The position numbers and the translations under genes are program-made. This document shows positions 16,303 to 24,469 of a stretch of DNA of 64,000 bases, one piece after another; position 1 is the first letter of the stretch; every line of letters starts with the position of its first letter. The notes under the pieces were generated by a model. The model worked only from the letters and a program-made list of their open reading frames with translations. It did no database searches and was not told the origin of the DNA. Source of the DNA: Microbacterium salsuginis (GTDB lineage: Bacteria > Actinomycetota > Actinomycetes > Actinomycetales > Microbacteriaceae); contig NZ_JABACI010000002.1 of NCBI RefSeq assembly GCF_012524205.1, forward strand, positions 682,001-746,000, written 5' to 3'.

Positions 16303-17400
16303 TCAGGCGATGCGGGTGCCGGTCGGCAGGCGGCCGGCGGGCGTCCGCGTGCGCGCCCAGGCCCACCACATCAGGCCCGCGGCCAGCAGCGCCTGCAGTG
16401 CCATGCCTACGAACCAGCTGGGCGCCGTGCGGGCGATGACCTCCTCGGCGGTGTCGGGTTCCTCCCACGGTGTGGGGGAGCATTCGTCCCAGCGCTGCTC
16501 GAGCTCGGGCGGCTGCTGCGCGTATCGCACCCCGGACTTGATCTGGCCGAACAGGTCGACGGGGTACCCGTCGGCGTTGAACTGCGTCGGCGTCGCGTCG
16601 GCGAGGATCACGAACGGGTTCGCCGCGAGCAGCCACCACACGCGGTCGAACCGAGGCACCTCGTACGTCGTCACGTGCCAGTCGCCGCACGTGATCTCGA
16701 CGTCCTCGTCGCAGGGGTAGTCGCCCTGTGGCTCCTCCCCCGGCGCGCACGGGTACGTGTCGCCCTCGTACGAGTCGTAGTCGAACGACCGGTTGTGACT
16801 GGTGACCTCGGAGCGCACCGTGTACCCGACCAGCGCGAAGGCGATGAGAGTGCCGATCACGAGGCCGGCGACGACGAGATACGTGGTCGCGACGGAGAAG
16901 AGCGGACGAGACAGGATGCCGCTGAGCGCGACGCCGATCGCCGCGATGACTCCCACCTCGAACACGAGCACGAGAAGTGAGACCGAGATGGTCGCCGGGT
17001 CGCCGCCGCCGGCGAGCGTCGCGATGAGCAGGAACGGCACCGACACGACGACGAACGCCAGCCCTGTGATCCATGCCGCGAGGAACTTGCCCACGAGGAT
17101 CTCGAACGTCGTGGCAAGCGTCACCTGCACGGGAGCGAGGGTCGCAGCATCCCGATCCCCGTTGATCGCGTTGCCGCTGAGCGTGGGCGAGACCAGCACG
17201 ACGAGCAGCAGCGTGATGTAGACGATCGTGGAGTAGATCGCTGCGCCGGGCTCGTTCGTATAGCCCCATGCGAGGAACGACAGCGCCGTCACAATCACGA
17301 GCAGCAGCGCGAAGACGCCCAGCAGCACGTACCAGGCGACGCTGCGGGTGCGCTGCGTCAGCTCGAGGCCGACGATGGTGCCCAGTCGCTGACCGTTCAC
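16303..17400 (-). CDS. ABC exporter permease (ABC-2 type)
   Basis: A 365-residue permease starting at a GTG that overlaps the ATPase stop (GTGA). Six or more membrane helices are visible: one near residues 20-42, four in the 60-200 range, and one near the C-terminus ('MALQALLAAGLMWWAW'). Between helices 5 and 6 is a large polar loop of over 120 residues containing several cysteines ('PCAPGEEP', 'YPCDEDVEITCGDW'), which should face outside and may form disulfides. This loop is unusual for ABC-2 permeases. The substrate is unknown. Confidence 0.85.
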   Translation of the reverse strand: MNGQRLGTIVGLELTQRTRSVAWYVLLGVFALLLVIVTALSFLAWGYTNEPGAAIYSTIVYITLLLVVLVSPTLSGNAINGDRDAATLAPVQVTLATTFEILVGKFLAAWITGLAFVVVSVPFLLIATLAGGGDPATISVSLLVLVFEVGVIAAIGVALSGILSRPLFSVATTYLVVAGLVIGTLIAFALVGYTVRSEVTSHNRSFDYDSYEGDTYPCAPGEEPQGDYPCDEDVEITCGDWHVTTYEVPRFDRVWWLLAANPFVILADATPTQFNADGYPVDLFGQIKSGVRYAQQPPELEQRWDECSPTPWEEPDTAEEVIARTAPSWFVGMALQALLAAGLMWWAWARTRTPAGRLPTGTRIA

Positions 17401-18416
17401 GAGGTCGCCTCGCTCTCGTCCGTGGCGGAGGGGGCGGATGCCGGGGGCGTGCGTTCGGGTGGCGGCTCGGCCGCTGCGATCTGCGGCGGCACGCCCTCGC
17501 CGAGGTCGAGGAAGGTGCGCTCGAGCGTGCCCTGCGCGGCCGCGAACTCCACGACGCCGAGTCCGGCGGCGACGAGGTCGCGCAGCGCGACGGCCGCGGC
17601 ATCCTCCGTCTCGAAGGCGACCACAGCATCCCGACGGTCGATCCGTACGGACTCCGCCGGGATGTTCAGAGCTGTCGCGACCTGTTCGGCGGCGACGGAT
17701 GCCTCGGCTCCCGCGATCCGCACCCGCCAGGGACGCGCGCGGCGCGAGGCCGCCTCGACCCGGCTCGGGTCCACGGTGGCACCGGCGACGAGGAAGACAG
17801 CGTCGTCGACGACCTCTTCGAGCTCGGACAGGATGTGGCTCGAGACCAGCACCGTGCGGCCTTCGGCGGCGAGGCGGCGCAGGAGGATGCGCAGGTCGAT
17901 ACGGGCCTGCGGGTCGAGCCCTGAGGCGGGTTCGTCCAGCAGCAGCACGCGCGGGTCGTGCACGAGTGCCCGCGCGAGTCCGAGCCGCTGCTTCTGCCCG
18001 CGCGAGAGCACACGGGCGGGGGCATTGGCGAGTTCGACGAGGCCGACCTCGACCAGCAGCGCGTCGGCGCGAGCGGATGCCTCGGGCCTCGGCATCCCGT
18101 ACAGCCGCGCCGTCACTTCCAGCGTCTCGCGCGACGTGAGCGTGCCCCACGCGCCGAGCGCGTCGGGCATCCAGCCCAGCCGGGCGCGGGCGGCCTGCGG
18201 CTCGGCGACCGGATCGACGCCGTCGAGGCGGATGGTGCCCGCGTCGGGCGCGAGCAGCGACGCGAGCATGAGGAGCAGCGTCGTCTTGCCCGAGCCGTTC
18301 GGGCCGACGAGCCCCGTGACGCGGCCCGCGTGCGCCTGCAGCGTCACGTTGCGCACCGCCTGAACCTCGCCGAACGCTCGGCGCACACCCTCGACCACGA
18401 TGCCCTGGGAAGTCAC
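17397..18416 (-). CDS. ABC transporter ATP-binding protein (ABC-2 exporter ATPase)
   Basis: A 339-residue ATPase. Walker A is GPNGSGKTT, the signature LSRGQKQR, Walker B VLLLDEPASGLD and the H-loop SSHILSEL. The signature's SRGQ departs from the usual SGGQ but is common in this subfamily. A C-terminal extension of about 120 residues ends in a Pro/Glu-rich tail. It overlaps the permease gene by four bases and forms a two-gene exporter. Confidence 0.92.
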   Translation of the reverse strand: MTSQGIVVEGVRRAFGEVQAVRNVTLQAHAGRVTGLVGPNGSGKTTLLLMLASLLAPDAGTIRLDGVDPVAEPQAARARLGWMPDALGAWGTLTSRETLEVTARLYGMPRPEASARADALLVEVGLVELANAPARVLSRGQKQRLGLARALVHDPRVLLLDEPASGLDPQARIDLRILLRRLAAEGRTVLVSSHILSELEEVVDDAVFLVAGATVDPSRVEAASRRARPWRVRIAGAEASVAAEQVATALNIPAESVRIDRRDAVVAFETEDAAAVALRDLVAAGLGVVEFAAAQGTLERTFLDLGEGVPPQIAAAEPPPERTPPASAPSATDESEATS

Positions 18417-18495
18417 GCTCTCACCCTAGGGGTGCACCACGCCTCTTTCCCTCGCCACCCCGCCCGCGCGCCGCCCCGGCCCGGGCTGGCGAGGG

Positions 18496-19521
18496 TCAGG
18501 AGCGGAAGAACTCCACGCCCAGGTCGGGGTGGTCGACGAAGACGCCGTCGACCCCGGCATCCCGGATCACCGACCACTCGGACTCCCAGTCGCCGAACGC
18601 CGACGGGCCGCCGCGACCACGGAACTGCCCGATGAGGAAGTTGTTCTCGGGGCGGACCGTCCACGTGAACACCTGCAGTCCCCGTTCATGGGCGTCGGCC
18701 ACGATCGGCGACGGCCCTGTGAGTCGTCCCAGCTTGTCGGGCGCGAGGATCATGCGCTTGTCGACGCTGATGCCGTCGACGCGCCCGATCAGCGCATCCA
18801 GGCCTGCGGGCGCCGCGGTCTGCCGATAGGTCAACGCCGCCTTGCCGTGCGCCGACAGCAGGTCGAACGGACGCCCGGCGGCCTCCAGCAGATACACATA
18901 CGCGGCGGGGATGCCCCGTTCCTGCAGCGCATACAGCACGCTCGACTCGAACGACTCGATGACGAGCGGCAGCTCCCCCGCGGCCCAGCCGGCGTCGCGC
19001 AGCTCCGCATCGATGAGTTCGGCGACGTCCCAGCCGCCCGTACCGCCGAAGCAGGTGCGGAAGTACGTCGCGTGCTTGATCTCGAGGACGACGCCGATCT
19101 CGCGGCCGTGCTCGAGCGAGGCATCCCGCACCGCATCGAGCACGTCGCGCAGACGCAGCACCGGCTGCTGATCGTCGAAGCTCGCGCTGGACGGCCGCAG
19201 CTGCGGCAGCCGCTCGCGGCACCGGAGCGAGGCGAGTTCGTCCCACATGAAGTCCTCGGTGAACCACCCGGTCAGCTCGGCGCCGTCGATCGTCTTCGTG
19301 GTGCGGCGGTCGGCGAACTCGGGGCGATCGGCGACGTCGGTCGTGCCCGAGATCTCGTTCTCGTGCCGCACGACCAGCACTCCGTCGCGCGAGACGACGA
19401 TGTCGGGCTCGACCGCGTCGACGCCCATCGCGAAGGCGAGGTCGTACGACGAGCGCGAGTGCTCCGGCCGATAGCCGGGCGCACCGCGGTGCCCGATGAC
19501 GAGCGGAGTCCGGCGCGGCAC
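18496..19521 (-). CDS. Glycerophosphodiester phosphodiesterase
   Basis: A 341-residue GDPD-family enzyme hydrolysing glycerophosphodiesters to glycerol-3-phosphate and an alcohol. The HRGAPG motif (near residue 11), 'EPDIVVSRDGVLVVRHE', 'VVLEIKH' and the second histidine region ('QVFTWTVRPEN') are all present. The GTG at 19521 places the catalytic HRG at the usual distance from the N-terminus; an ATG at 19602 with an AGGAGG only 2 bases away is an alternative. No signal peptide is obvious from the GTG. It lies 79 bases before the ABC exporter. Confidence 0.9.
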   Translation of the reverse strand: MPRRTPLVIGHRGAPGYRPEHSRSSYDLAFAMGVDAVEPDIVVSRDGVLVVRHENEISGTTDVADRPEFADRRTTKTIDGAELTGWFTEDFMWDELASLRCRERLPQLRPSSASFDDQQPVLRLRDVLDAVRDASLEHGREIGVVLEIKHATYFRTCFGGTGGWDVAELIDAELRDAGWAAGELPLVIESFESSVLYALQERGIPAAYVYLLEAAGRPFDLLSAHGKAALTYRQTAAPAGLDALIGRVDGISVDKRMILAPDKLGRLTGPSPIVADAHERGLQVFTWTVRPENNFLIGQFRGRGGPSAFGDWESEWSVIRDAGVDGVFVDHPDLGVEFFRS

Positions 19522-19704
19522 GAACCCAGCGTAACCACCCGCGGCACCGCCGGCCGCGACGCGCGAGCCGCCGGGAGGGGCCGTGCCGGGGCATCCGTTC
19601 ATAGCCTCCTCACAGCGGGAATCTGGGCGGGCGCACAGGCGTTCGGATACTGTGGATTCACAGCACCCTGCTGGGACTTCCTTGACATTGGAGTGTGAGA
19701 GCAA

Positions 19705-20634
19705 GTGGCCCTCAACAACCCCGCGTTCAGCAACCCGGCCTTCCAGGATCCGAAGGCCGTTCAGACCTACCCGGGCGGCCGTCAGGCAGCGGGTCTGACC
19801 CCGCCGCCCGCAGCGCAGGCCCAGTACGGCGCCGCGCAGCACGCCGGAACGGACGCCGCGGCCCAGGCGCACCTCGAAGGCATGTACGCCGCTCCGTCGG
19901 CCGGCGCCGTCGAGACCGACCGCATGACCGTCGAAGACACCGTGTGGAAGACCGTCGGTCTCTTCGCCATCCTTCTCGTGACCGCCGCCGTCGGCTGGGT
20001 GTGGACGATGGCAGGCGTCACGCCGGCGAACCCCAACCCGTCGATCCTCCCGTGGATCATCGGCGGACTCGGCGGCTTCGTGCTGTCGCTCGTCGTGATC
20101 TTCACCTCGCGCAAGAAGGTGCGCCCGGCGCTCATCTTCGCCTACGCCGCGTTCGAGGGTCTCTTCGTCGGTGGCATCTCGGCGTTCTTCGAGTTCATCT
20201 GGCCCGGCATCGTCATGCAGGCGACCCTCGCGACGTTCGCCGTCGTGGGTGTGACCCTGGCACTCTTCGCGAGCGGCAAGGTGCGCGCGTCGAAGAAGGC
20301 CACCAAGGTCTTCATGATCGCGATGCTCGGCTACCTCGTGTTCTCGCTGATCAACGTCGGCCTGATGCTCTTCAATGTGCCGGTGGCCGGTGGCGCCTTC
20401 GGTCTGCTCAGCCAGCAGGTCTTCGGCATCCCGCTGGGCCTCATCATCGGCGTGCTCGTCGTGATCATGGCGGCCTACTCGCTTGTGCTCGACTTCGACC
20501 AGATCCAGCAGGGTGTGCGCAACGGCGCTCCCCGTCCGTACGCCTGGGTCGGCGCCTTCGGCATCATGGTGACGGTCGTCTGGCTGTACATCGAGATCCT
20601 CCGCATCCTCGCGATCCTGCGAGGCAGCGAGTAA
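19705..20634 (+). CDS. Bax inhibitor-1/YccA family membrane protein
   Basis: A 309-residue BI-1 family protein. A soluble Ala/Pro/Gln-rich N-terminus of about 80 residues precedes seven membrane helices, and the C-terminal helix region 'LVLDFDQIQQGV' is the family's conserved acidic segment. Family members act as pH-sensitive calcium leak channels in some bacteria. The start is a GTG at 19705. The gene is monocistronic and is followed directly by a strong terminator. Confidence 0.93.
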   Translation: MALNNPAFSNPAFQDPKAVQTYPGGRQAAGLTPPPAAQAQYGAAQHAGTDAAAQAHLEGMYAAPSAGAVETDRMTVEDTVWKTVGLFAILLVTAAVGWVWTMAGVTPANPNPSILPWIIGGLGGFVLSLVVIFTSRKKVRPALIFAYAAFEGLFVGGISAFFEFIWPGIVMQATLATFAVVGVTLALFASGKVRASKKATKVFMIAMLGYLVFSLINVGLMLFNVPVAGGAFGLLSQQVFGIPLGLIIGVLVVIMAAYSLVLDFDQIQQGVRNGAPRPYAWVGAFGIMVTVVWLYIEILRILAILRGSE

Positions 20635-20649
20635 GCACCGCGTATCTCG

Positions 20650-20679
20650 AAAGGCCGCCCGGTTCGCCGGGCGGCCTTT
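20650..20679. terminator. Intrinsic terminator
   Basis: A 13-base perfect stem (AAAGGCCGCCCGG and its complement) with a TTCG tetraloop, directly after the BI-1 gene. A-run before and T-run after make it work in both directions. Confidence 0.92.
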
Positions 20680-20745
20680 CGCTTTGCCCTGGCGTGCTGC
20701 GGGGTGCCGCGTGCCGATGTCGGCGGGGCGTGCCAGCATCGGTGC

Positions 20746-21144
20746 ATGACGCGCTTCGCGATCGATCTGCCGGCGGCGATGCGGCTCCTGCAGGACGACG
20801 TCGCCCTCCCCGCGCAGCACAGCCTTGTCGGCCCGAACCTGCTGCGATCCCAGGCCCTGTCCGAGCTGTATCGCAGCGTGCGGTCGGGCGAGCGCTCCCC
20901 CGGCGAGGGTCGCGAGCTGCTCGAGCGGCTCGCCGCCCTCAAGATCCGGCTGCTGGGCGATCGCGTCTCGCGCGCCGTGGCATGGCGGATCGCCGATCAG
21001 CTCGGCTGGGACGACACGACGGATGCCGAGTACCTCGCCGTCGCGAAGCTCCAGGCCGATGCGCTCGTCGCGCTGGATCCGGCGCTCCGCGACGCGGCGG
21101 AGGGCATCGTTCCGCTCGCCGGCTTCGACGACCTCACCCGCTGA
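20746..21144 (+). CDS. PIN-domain-like protein (possible VapC-type nuclease)
   Basis: A 132-residue protein resembling PIN-fold nucleases in plan: an early aspartate ('FAID'), a mid-protein glutamate ('QALSELYR'), and a C-terminal 'TDAEYLAVAKLQADALVALD' that fits the usual PIN text with two acidic residues. These would be the metal-binding acids of an RNase. No clear antitoxin gene precedes it. The XRE regulator follows 70 bases later but reads more like a ClgR/PopR regulator than an antitoxin. Assignment to PIN is by pattern only. Confidence 0.55.
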   Translation: MTRFAIDLPAAMRLLQDDVALPAQHSLVGPNLLRSQALSELYRSVRSGERSPGEGRELLERLAALKIRLLGDRVSRAVAWRIADQLGWDDTTDAEYLAVAKLQADALVALDPALRDAAEGIVPLAGFDDLTR

Positions 21145-21156
21145 GCCGGTCCGCGC

Positions 21157-21175
21157 GTTCTGCTGTGGGCGGAAC
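21157..21175. promoter_or_regulatory. PopR/ClgR-like operator before the XRE regulator gene
   Basis: GTTCTGCTGTGGGCGGAAC is an imperfect palindrome (one mismatch per arm), 40 bases before the XRE start. Its core matches 15 of 18 positions of the palindrome upstream of the clpP pair (25751-25771), and it resembles the Streptomyces PopR box TCTGCC-N3-GGCAGA as I recall it (10 of 12). Confidence 0.6.
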
Positions 21176-21214
21176 GTCTGGGCGGCTGCGGCATCCGCGT
21201 TCTATCGTGACGGC

Positions 21215-21556
21215 ATGGCCGAGATCATTCCGCTGCCGACCCCGTCCGAGCGCCGCTCCGCGCGCGACCCCGAGCCGCTGTGGCGCGATGCCCTCGGCGA
21301 TCGCCTGCGCCGCCTGCGGCACGAACGCGGCGAGCGCCTCGCTGACACCGCCGAACGCGCCGGGGTGTCGCCGCAGTACCTGTCGGAGATGGAGCGCGGC
21401 CTCAAGGAGCCGTCGAGCGAGATGATCGCGGCCGTCGCCGGAGCCCTCGAGGTGACGCTCATCGAGCTCACCGCGGGCGTCGTCGACGACCTGCGCTCGA
21501 ACGCCGCCGAGCGCTCCGCGGTCAGCGTCCGCGCCACGTTCTCGCTCGCGGCCTGA
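21215..21556 (+). CDS. XRE-family regulator, ClgR/PopR-like
   Basis: A 113-residue Cro/CI-type helix-turn-helix protein. The domain is at about residues 30-85, with 'RLADTAERAGVSPQYLSEMERGLKEPSSEMI' matching the ClgR/PopR text pattern closely. The protein ends in SLAA, an ssrA-like degron; in Streptomyces ClgR and PopR are removed by ClpP through a C-terminal Ala-Ala. A palindrome before this gene recurs before the clpP pair at 24470-25698, the likely target. Assignment to PopR rather than ClgR is inference. Confidence 0.8.
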   Translation: MAEIIPLPTPSERRSARDPEPLWRDALGDRLRRLRHERGERLADTAERAGVSPQYLSEMERGLKEPSSEMIAAVAGALEVTLIELTAGVVDDLRSNAAERSAVSVRATFSLAA

Positions 21557-21616
21557 CGCCGGGCGCGCCGCGCAACCCCTGGCCGCGGCGTCCGTCGGCT
21601 GGATAGCCTCGGAGGC

Positions 21617-22861
21617 ATGAGCCCGTCGAAGACCCCCGCCGAGATCCTCGAGGTCGGCGGGCACGAAGTGCGCATCTCGAGCCCCGACAAGGTGGTGTTC
21701 CCCGAGCCGGGCCTGACCAAGCTCGACATCGTGCGCTACTACCTCGCCGTCGCCGACGGCGCCCTCCGCGGGGCGGGCGGGCGGCCGATGGTGCTCAAGC
21801 GCTTTCCCAAGGGAATCGACGCCGAGCCGTTCTTCCAGAAGCGCGTGCCCGAGAACCACCCCGACTTCATCGACACCGCGACGCTGCAGTACGCCTCCGG
21901 CACGTCGGCCGAAGAGGCGGTGATCCGGGATGCCGCGGGCCTGGCGTGGATCGTCAACCTCGGCTGCCTCGACCTGAACCCGCATCCCGTGCGCGCCGAG
22001 GATCTCGACCGGCCCGACGAGCTGCGCATCGACCTCGACCCGATGCCGGGCGTCGACTGGTCGCAGATCGTGGACGTCGCCTTCGTCGCGCGCGAGGTGC
22101 TCGACGACGTCGGCCTCGTCGGCTGGCCGAAGACGAGCGGTTCGCGCGGGCTGCACATCCTCGTGCGGATCGCGCCGCAGTGGGACTACAAGCAGGTCCG
22201 GCTCGCCGCCGAGACCCTGGCCCGTGAGGTCGAGAACCGGGCGCCCGGGCTCGCGACCGCGCGGTGGTGGAAGGAGGAGCGCGGCGAGAGCGTGTTCGTC
22301 GACTTCAACCAGAACGCGAAGGACCGCACCGTGGCATCCGCGTATTCGATCCGTCCGCTGCCCGACGCGCGCGTATCGACGCCGCTCGGCTGGGACGAGG
22401 TGCGCCACCGCAGGCCCGAGGAGTTCACCGTGCTGACGGTGCCGTCCCGGTACGCCGAGGCGGGCGACCCGCACACGGGCATCGACGATGCGGTCGGCAC
22501 GCTCGATGGTCTGCTGCGGCTGGCCGAAGAACTGGGACCCGCCGAGAAGCCCCCGCGCGCCGGCGGCGCGGACGGACGGCGGCAGTCCACGATGCCGCTC
22601 ATCGAGGTGGCCCGCACCAAGACCAAGCCCGAAGCGCTCGAGGCTCTCGAGGAGTGGAAGTCGCGGCATCCGTCGGTGACCGAGCAGCTGCATCCGGCGG
22701 ACGTGCTCGTCGACGGCATGCGCGGGTCGTCGTCGCTCTGGTACCGCGTGCGGGTGAACCTGCAGCACGTGCCCGAGTCGGAACGTCCGCCCCAGGAGGA
22801 GCTCATCGCCGACTACGACCCGTGGGCCGGCAAGACCTGGCCGGGGCGGCCCGAGGCCTGA
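21617..22861 (+). CDS. ligD: LigD-type polymerase/primase of non-homologous end joining
   Basis: A 414-residue stand-alone polymerase domain of the bacterial NHEJ ligase LigD, in the archaeo-eukaryotic primase superfamily. The metal-binding acids are in 'RIDLDPMPG' (residues about 138-146), and 'TSGSRGLHI', 'FVDFNQNAKDRTVASAYS' and 'VRATPxx'-like text ('ARVSTPLGWDEV') are family blocks. Neither the ATP-dependent ligase nor the phosphoesterase domain is present, and no ku gene is in the window. The C-terminal 100 residues, with a short helical domain, extend beyond the usual ~300-residue module. Confidence 0.9.
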   Translation: MSPSKTPAEILEVGGHEVRISSPDKVVFPEPGLTKLDIVRYYLAVADGALRGAGGRPMVLKRFPKGIDAEPFFQKRVPENHPDFIDTATLQYASGTSAEEAVIRDAAGLAWIVNLGCLDLNPHPVRAEDLDRPDELRIDLDPMPGVDWSQIVDVAFVAREVLDDVGLVGWPKTSGSRGLHILVRIAPQWDYKQVRLAAETLAREVENRAPGLATARWWKEERGESVFVDFNQNAKDRTVASAYSIRPLPDARVSTPLGWDEVRHRRPEEFTVLTVPSRYAEAGDPHTGIDDAVGTLDGLLRLAEELGPAEKPPRAGGADGRRQSTMPLIEVARTKTKPEALEALEEWKSRHPSVTEQLHPADVLVDGMRGSSSLWYRVRVNLQHVPESERPPQEELIADYDPWAGKTWPGRPEA

Positions 22862-22982
22862 CCGCGTTCCGCCGGTGAGCGCACCGGGCACCGGGCGTTT
22901 CGTCTCGCTTCGCTCGCTCAACGACCGGGGGCGGGCGCACTCCAACGACCGAGGGGCCGGCACGCTCCAACGAACGGGAGAA

Positions 22983-23507
22983 TCAGGCGCGCAGACCGGC
23001 TTCGAGCCGCTCCAGGCCGTACTCGAACGCGTTGTCGACGTCACCGCCGAGGCGGAACGCGCCCGCCAGCTCCATGTTGATGAACCCGGTCGCCCACGCC
23101 ACGACCAGCCGCGCCGCCTCGAGGGCATGCTCTTCTCCGACCAGCCCGCGGGTCGCGTCGAGCACCGGACCCGCCGCGCGCCCCAGCGACTCCGACGCGC
23201 CGTCGATGGCGTAGAGCAGCCGGAAGCCTTCCGGGTGCTCATGCGCGAACGCCCGGTACACGCGGGCGAGGCCAGCGATGTCGAGACCGGATGCCGCAAG
23301 CCGGCCGGTCAGCTCGTCCGCGGTCGCTTCGGCCACCAGCAGCACCAGCGCGTCGCGATCCCGTACGCGCTTGTACAGCGACGGGGCCCGCACGCCGACG
23401 CGTTCGGCCACCGCTTGCATCGTGAGGCCGGCGGCGCCGCCCTTCTCCAGCAGCTCCCGGCCTGCCGCGACGATCTCGGGCAGCGTCGTGCGCTCGGGTG
23501 TCGGCAT
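22983..23507 (-). CDS. TetR/AcrR family transcriptional regulator
   Basis: A 174-residue TetR regulator. HTH text is 'GLTMQAVAERVGVRAPSLYKRV' (about residues 24-45) in a domain beginning 'TLPEIVAAGRELLEKGG'; the rest resembles the WHG/TetR_C type ligand domain. GAGGA precedes the ATG. It diverges from the MBL-fold hydrolase gene, and the A/T-rich 71-base gap between them holds repeated ATCATAGC motifs, so this pair probably forms a small regulator/target unit. Confidence 0.88.
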   Translation of the reverse strand: MPTPERTTLPEIVAAGRELLEKGGAAGLTMQAVAERVGVRAPSLYKRVRDRDALVLLVAEATADELTGRLAASGLDIAGLARVYRAFAHEHPEGFRLLYAIDGASESLGRAAGPVLDATRGLVGEEHALEAARLVVAWATGFINMELAGAFRLGGDVDNAFEYGLERLEAGLRA

Positions 23508-23522
23508 CCGTTCCTCCTCGAA

Positions 23523-23566
23523 GGCTATTGACGTAAGCCATCATAGCTACGTATCATAGCCATACT
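23523..23566. promoter_or_regulatory. A/T-rich divergent promoter/operator region of the TetR-MBL pair
   Basis: ATCATAGC occurs at 23540-23547 and 23553-23560, and GGCTAT at the left edge is the complement of the ATAGCC at the right edge. The stretch stands out as A/T-rich in GC-rich surroundings and sits between two divergent genes, as expected for TetR operators. Confidence 0.45.
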
Positions 23567-23578
23567 CAAGGAGGCATC

Positions 23579-24304
23579 ATGAAGCTCGGTCCCCATCTGC
23601 ACCGCATCGGAAATGACATCGTCGCCGCGTACCTGATCGTCGTGCCCGAGGGCATAACGATCATCGACGCCGGGCTCCCCGGACATTGGCGTGATCTGCA
23701 GAACGAGCTCTCCGCGATCGGCCGCCCGATGTCGGACGTGCGTGGAGTGGTGCTGACGCACGGCGACAGCGACCACGTCGGCTTCGCCGAGAAGCTGCGC
23801 CGCGAGCAGGGTGTGCCGGCGTACGTCCACGCCGCGGACTCCGCCCGCGCCCGCGGCGACGACAAGCCCAAGACCGAGATGGGACGCATGCGCCTCGCGC
23901 CGACGCTCGGATTCTTCGCGTACGCGCTGCGCAAGGGCGGCGCGCGCACCACCTACCTCACCGAAGTGACCGAGGTCGCCGACGGCGATGTGCTGGATCT
24001 GCCCGGTGCGCCGCGGGTGATCGGGCTGCCCGGCCACTCCCCCGGCAGCATCGCCGTGCATGTTCCCGCCGCCCGCGCGGTGTTCGTCGGCGACGGGCTG
24101 ACGACGCGGCACGTGCTCACCGGACGCACCGGACCGCAGCCGGCGCCGTTCACCGACGACCCCGCCGAGGCTCTGGCCTCGCTCGAGGTGCTCGCCGGCC
24201 TCGACGCGGATTGGGTGCTGCCCGGCCACGGCGCACCCTGGCGCGGGTCCCCGGCCGAGGCTGCGGCATCCGTCCGCTCCGCCGCCGCGGCGGCCAGCCG
24301 CTGA
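23579..24304 (+). CDS. MBL-fold metallo-hydrolase
   Basis: A 241-residue metallo-beta-lactamase fold protein. The metal motif reads THGDSDHVG, so the usual second histidine of HxHxDH is Asp; 'LPGHSPGS' gives the next histidine, and 'FVGDGL' and 'LPGHGAPW' follow in order. The same HGDSDH variant is common in small regulator-linked MBL proteins. AAGGAGG precedes the ATG at 23579. No signal peptide is present, so a periplasmic beta-lactamase role is unlikely. It is controlled by the divergent TetR gene by context. Confidence 0.9.
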   Translation: MKLGPHLHRIGNDIVAAYLIVVPEGITIIDAGLPGHWRDLQNELSAIGRPMSDVRGVVLTHGDSDHVGFAEKLRREQGVPAYVHAADSARARGDDKPKTEMGRMRLAPTLGFFAYALRKGGARTTYLTEVTEVADGDVLDLPGAPRVIGLPGHSPGSIAVHVPAARAVFVGDGLTTRHVLTGRTGPQPAPFTDDPAEALASLEVLAGLDADWVLPGHGAPWRGSPAEAAASVRSAAAAASR

Positions 24305-24353
24305 GCACCCGGCATCGGTACGGCGGGCGTCGCGCTCCGGCCACACCCCCGAG

Positions 24354-24416
24354 GGTTCGTTCGTCACCTATGTACGTCGAAACCCCGTTTTCGCGTACAT
24401 AGGTGACGAACGAACC
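24354..24416. repeat. Long perfect inverted repeat (cruciform-type), between convergent genes
   Basis: Two 23-base arms (24354-24376 and 24394-24416) are exact complements, starting GGTTCGTTCGTCACC. The 17-base centre can itself pair (CGAAA with TTTCG), leaving a few bases around CCCCG. It lies between the MBL gene and the clpP pair. It has no T-tract and is far longer than the other terminators here. Confidence 0.85.
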
Positions 24417-24469
24417 AGCGTGCGACTGGGGAGGAGAGGCCGTCACGGTCCCGGGCGACCGCCGCGCCC

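Noticed and set aside
19682..19687. TTGACA as a -35 box for the BI-1 gene
   Set aside because: A -10 at normal spacing would fall inside the coding sequence after the GTG start at 19705.
20746..21556. PIN-like and XRE genes as a toxin-antitoxin pair
   Set aside because: Toxin-first order, a 70-base gap and a ClgR/PopR-like operator with a matching site at clpP argue for separate roles.
22862..22982. Three short direct repeats CTC(C)AACGA(C/A)CG between ligD and the TetR gene
   Set aside because: Too short and too few to call an element; probably chance in simple GC-rich spacer.
23579..24304. MBL-fold protein as a beta-lactamase
   Set aside because: No signal peptide, variant metal motif HGDSDH and a regulator-linked setting fit a general hydrolase better.
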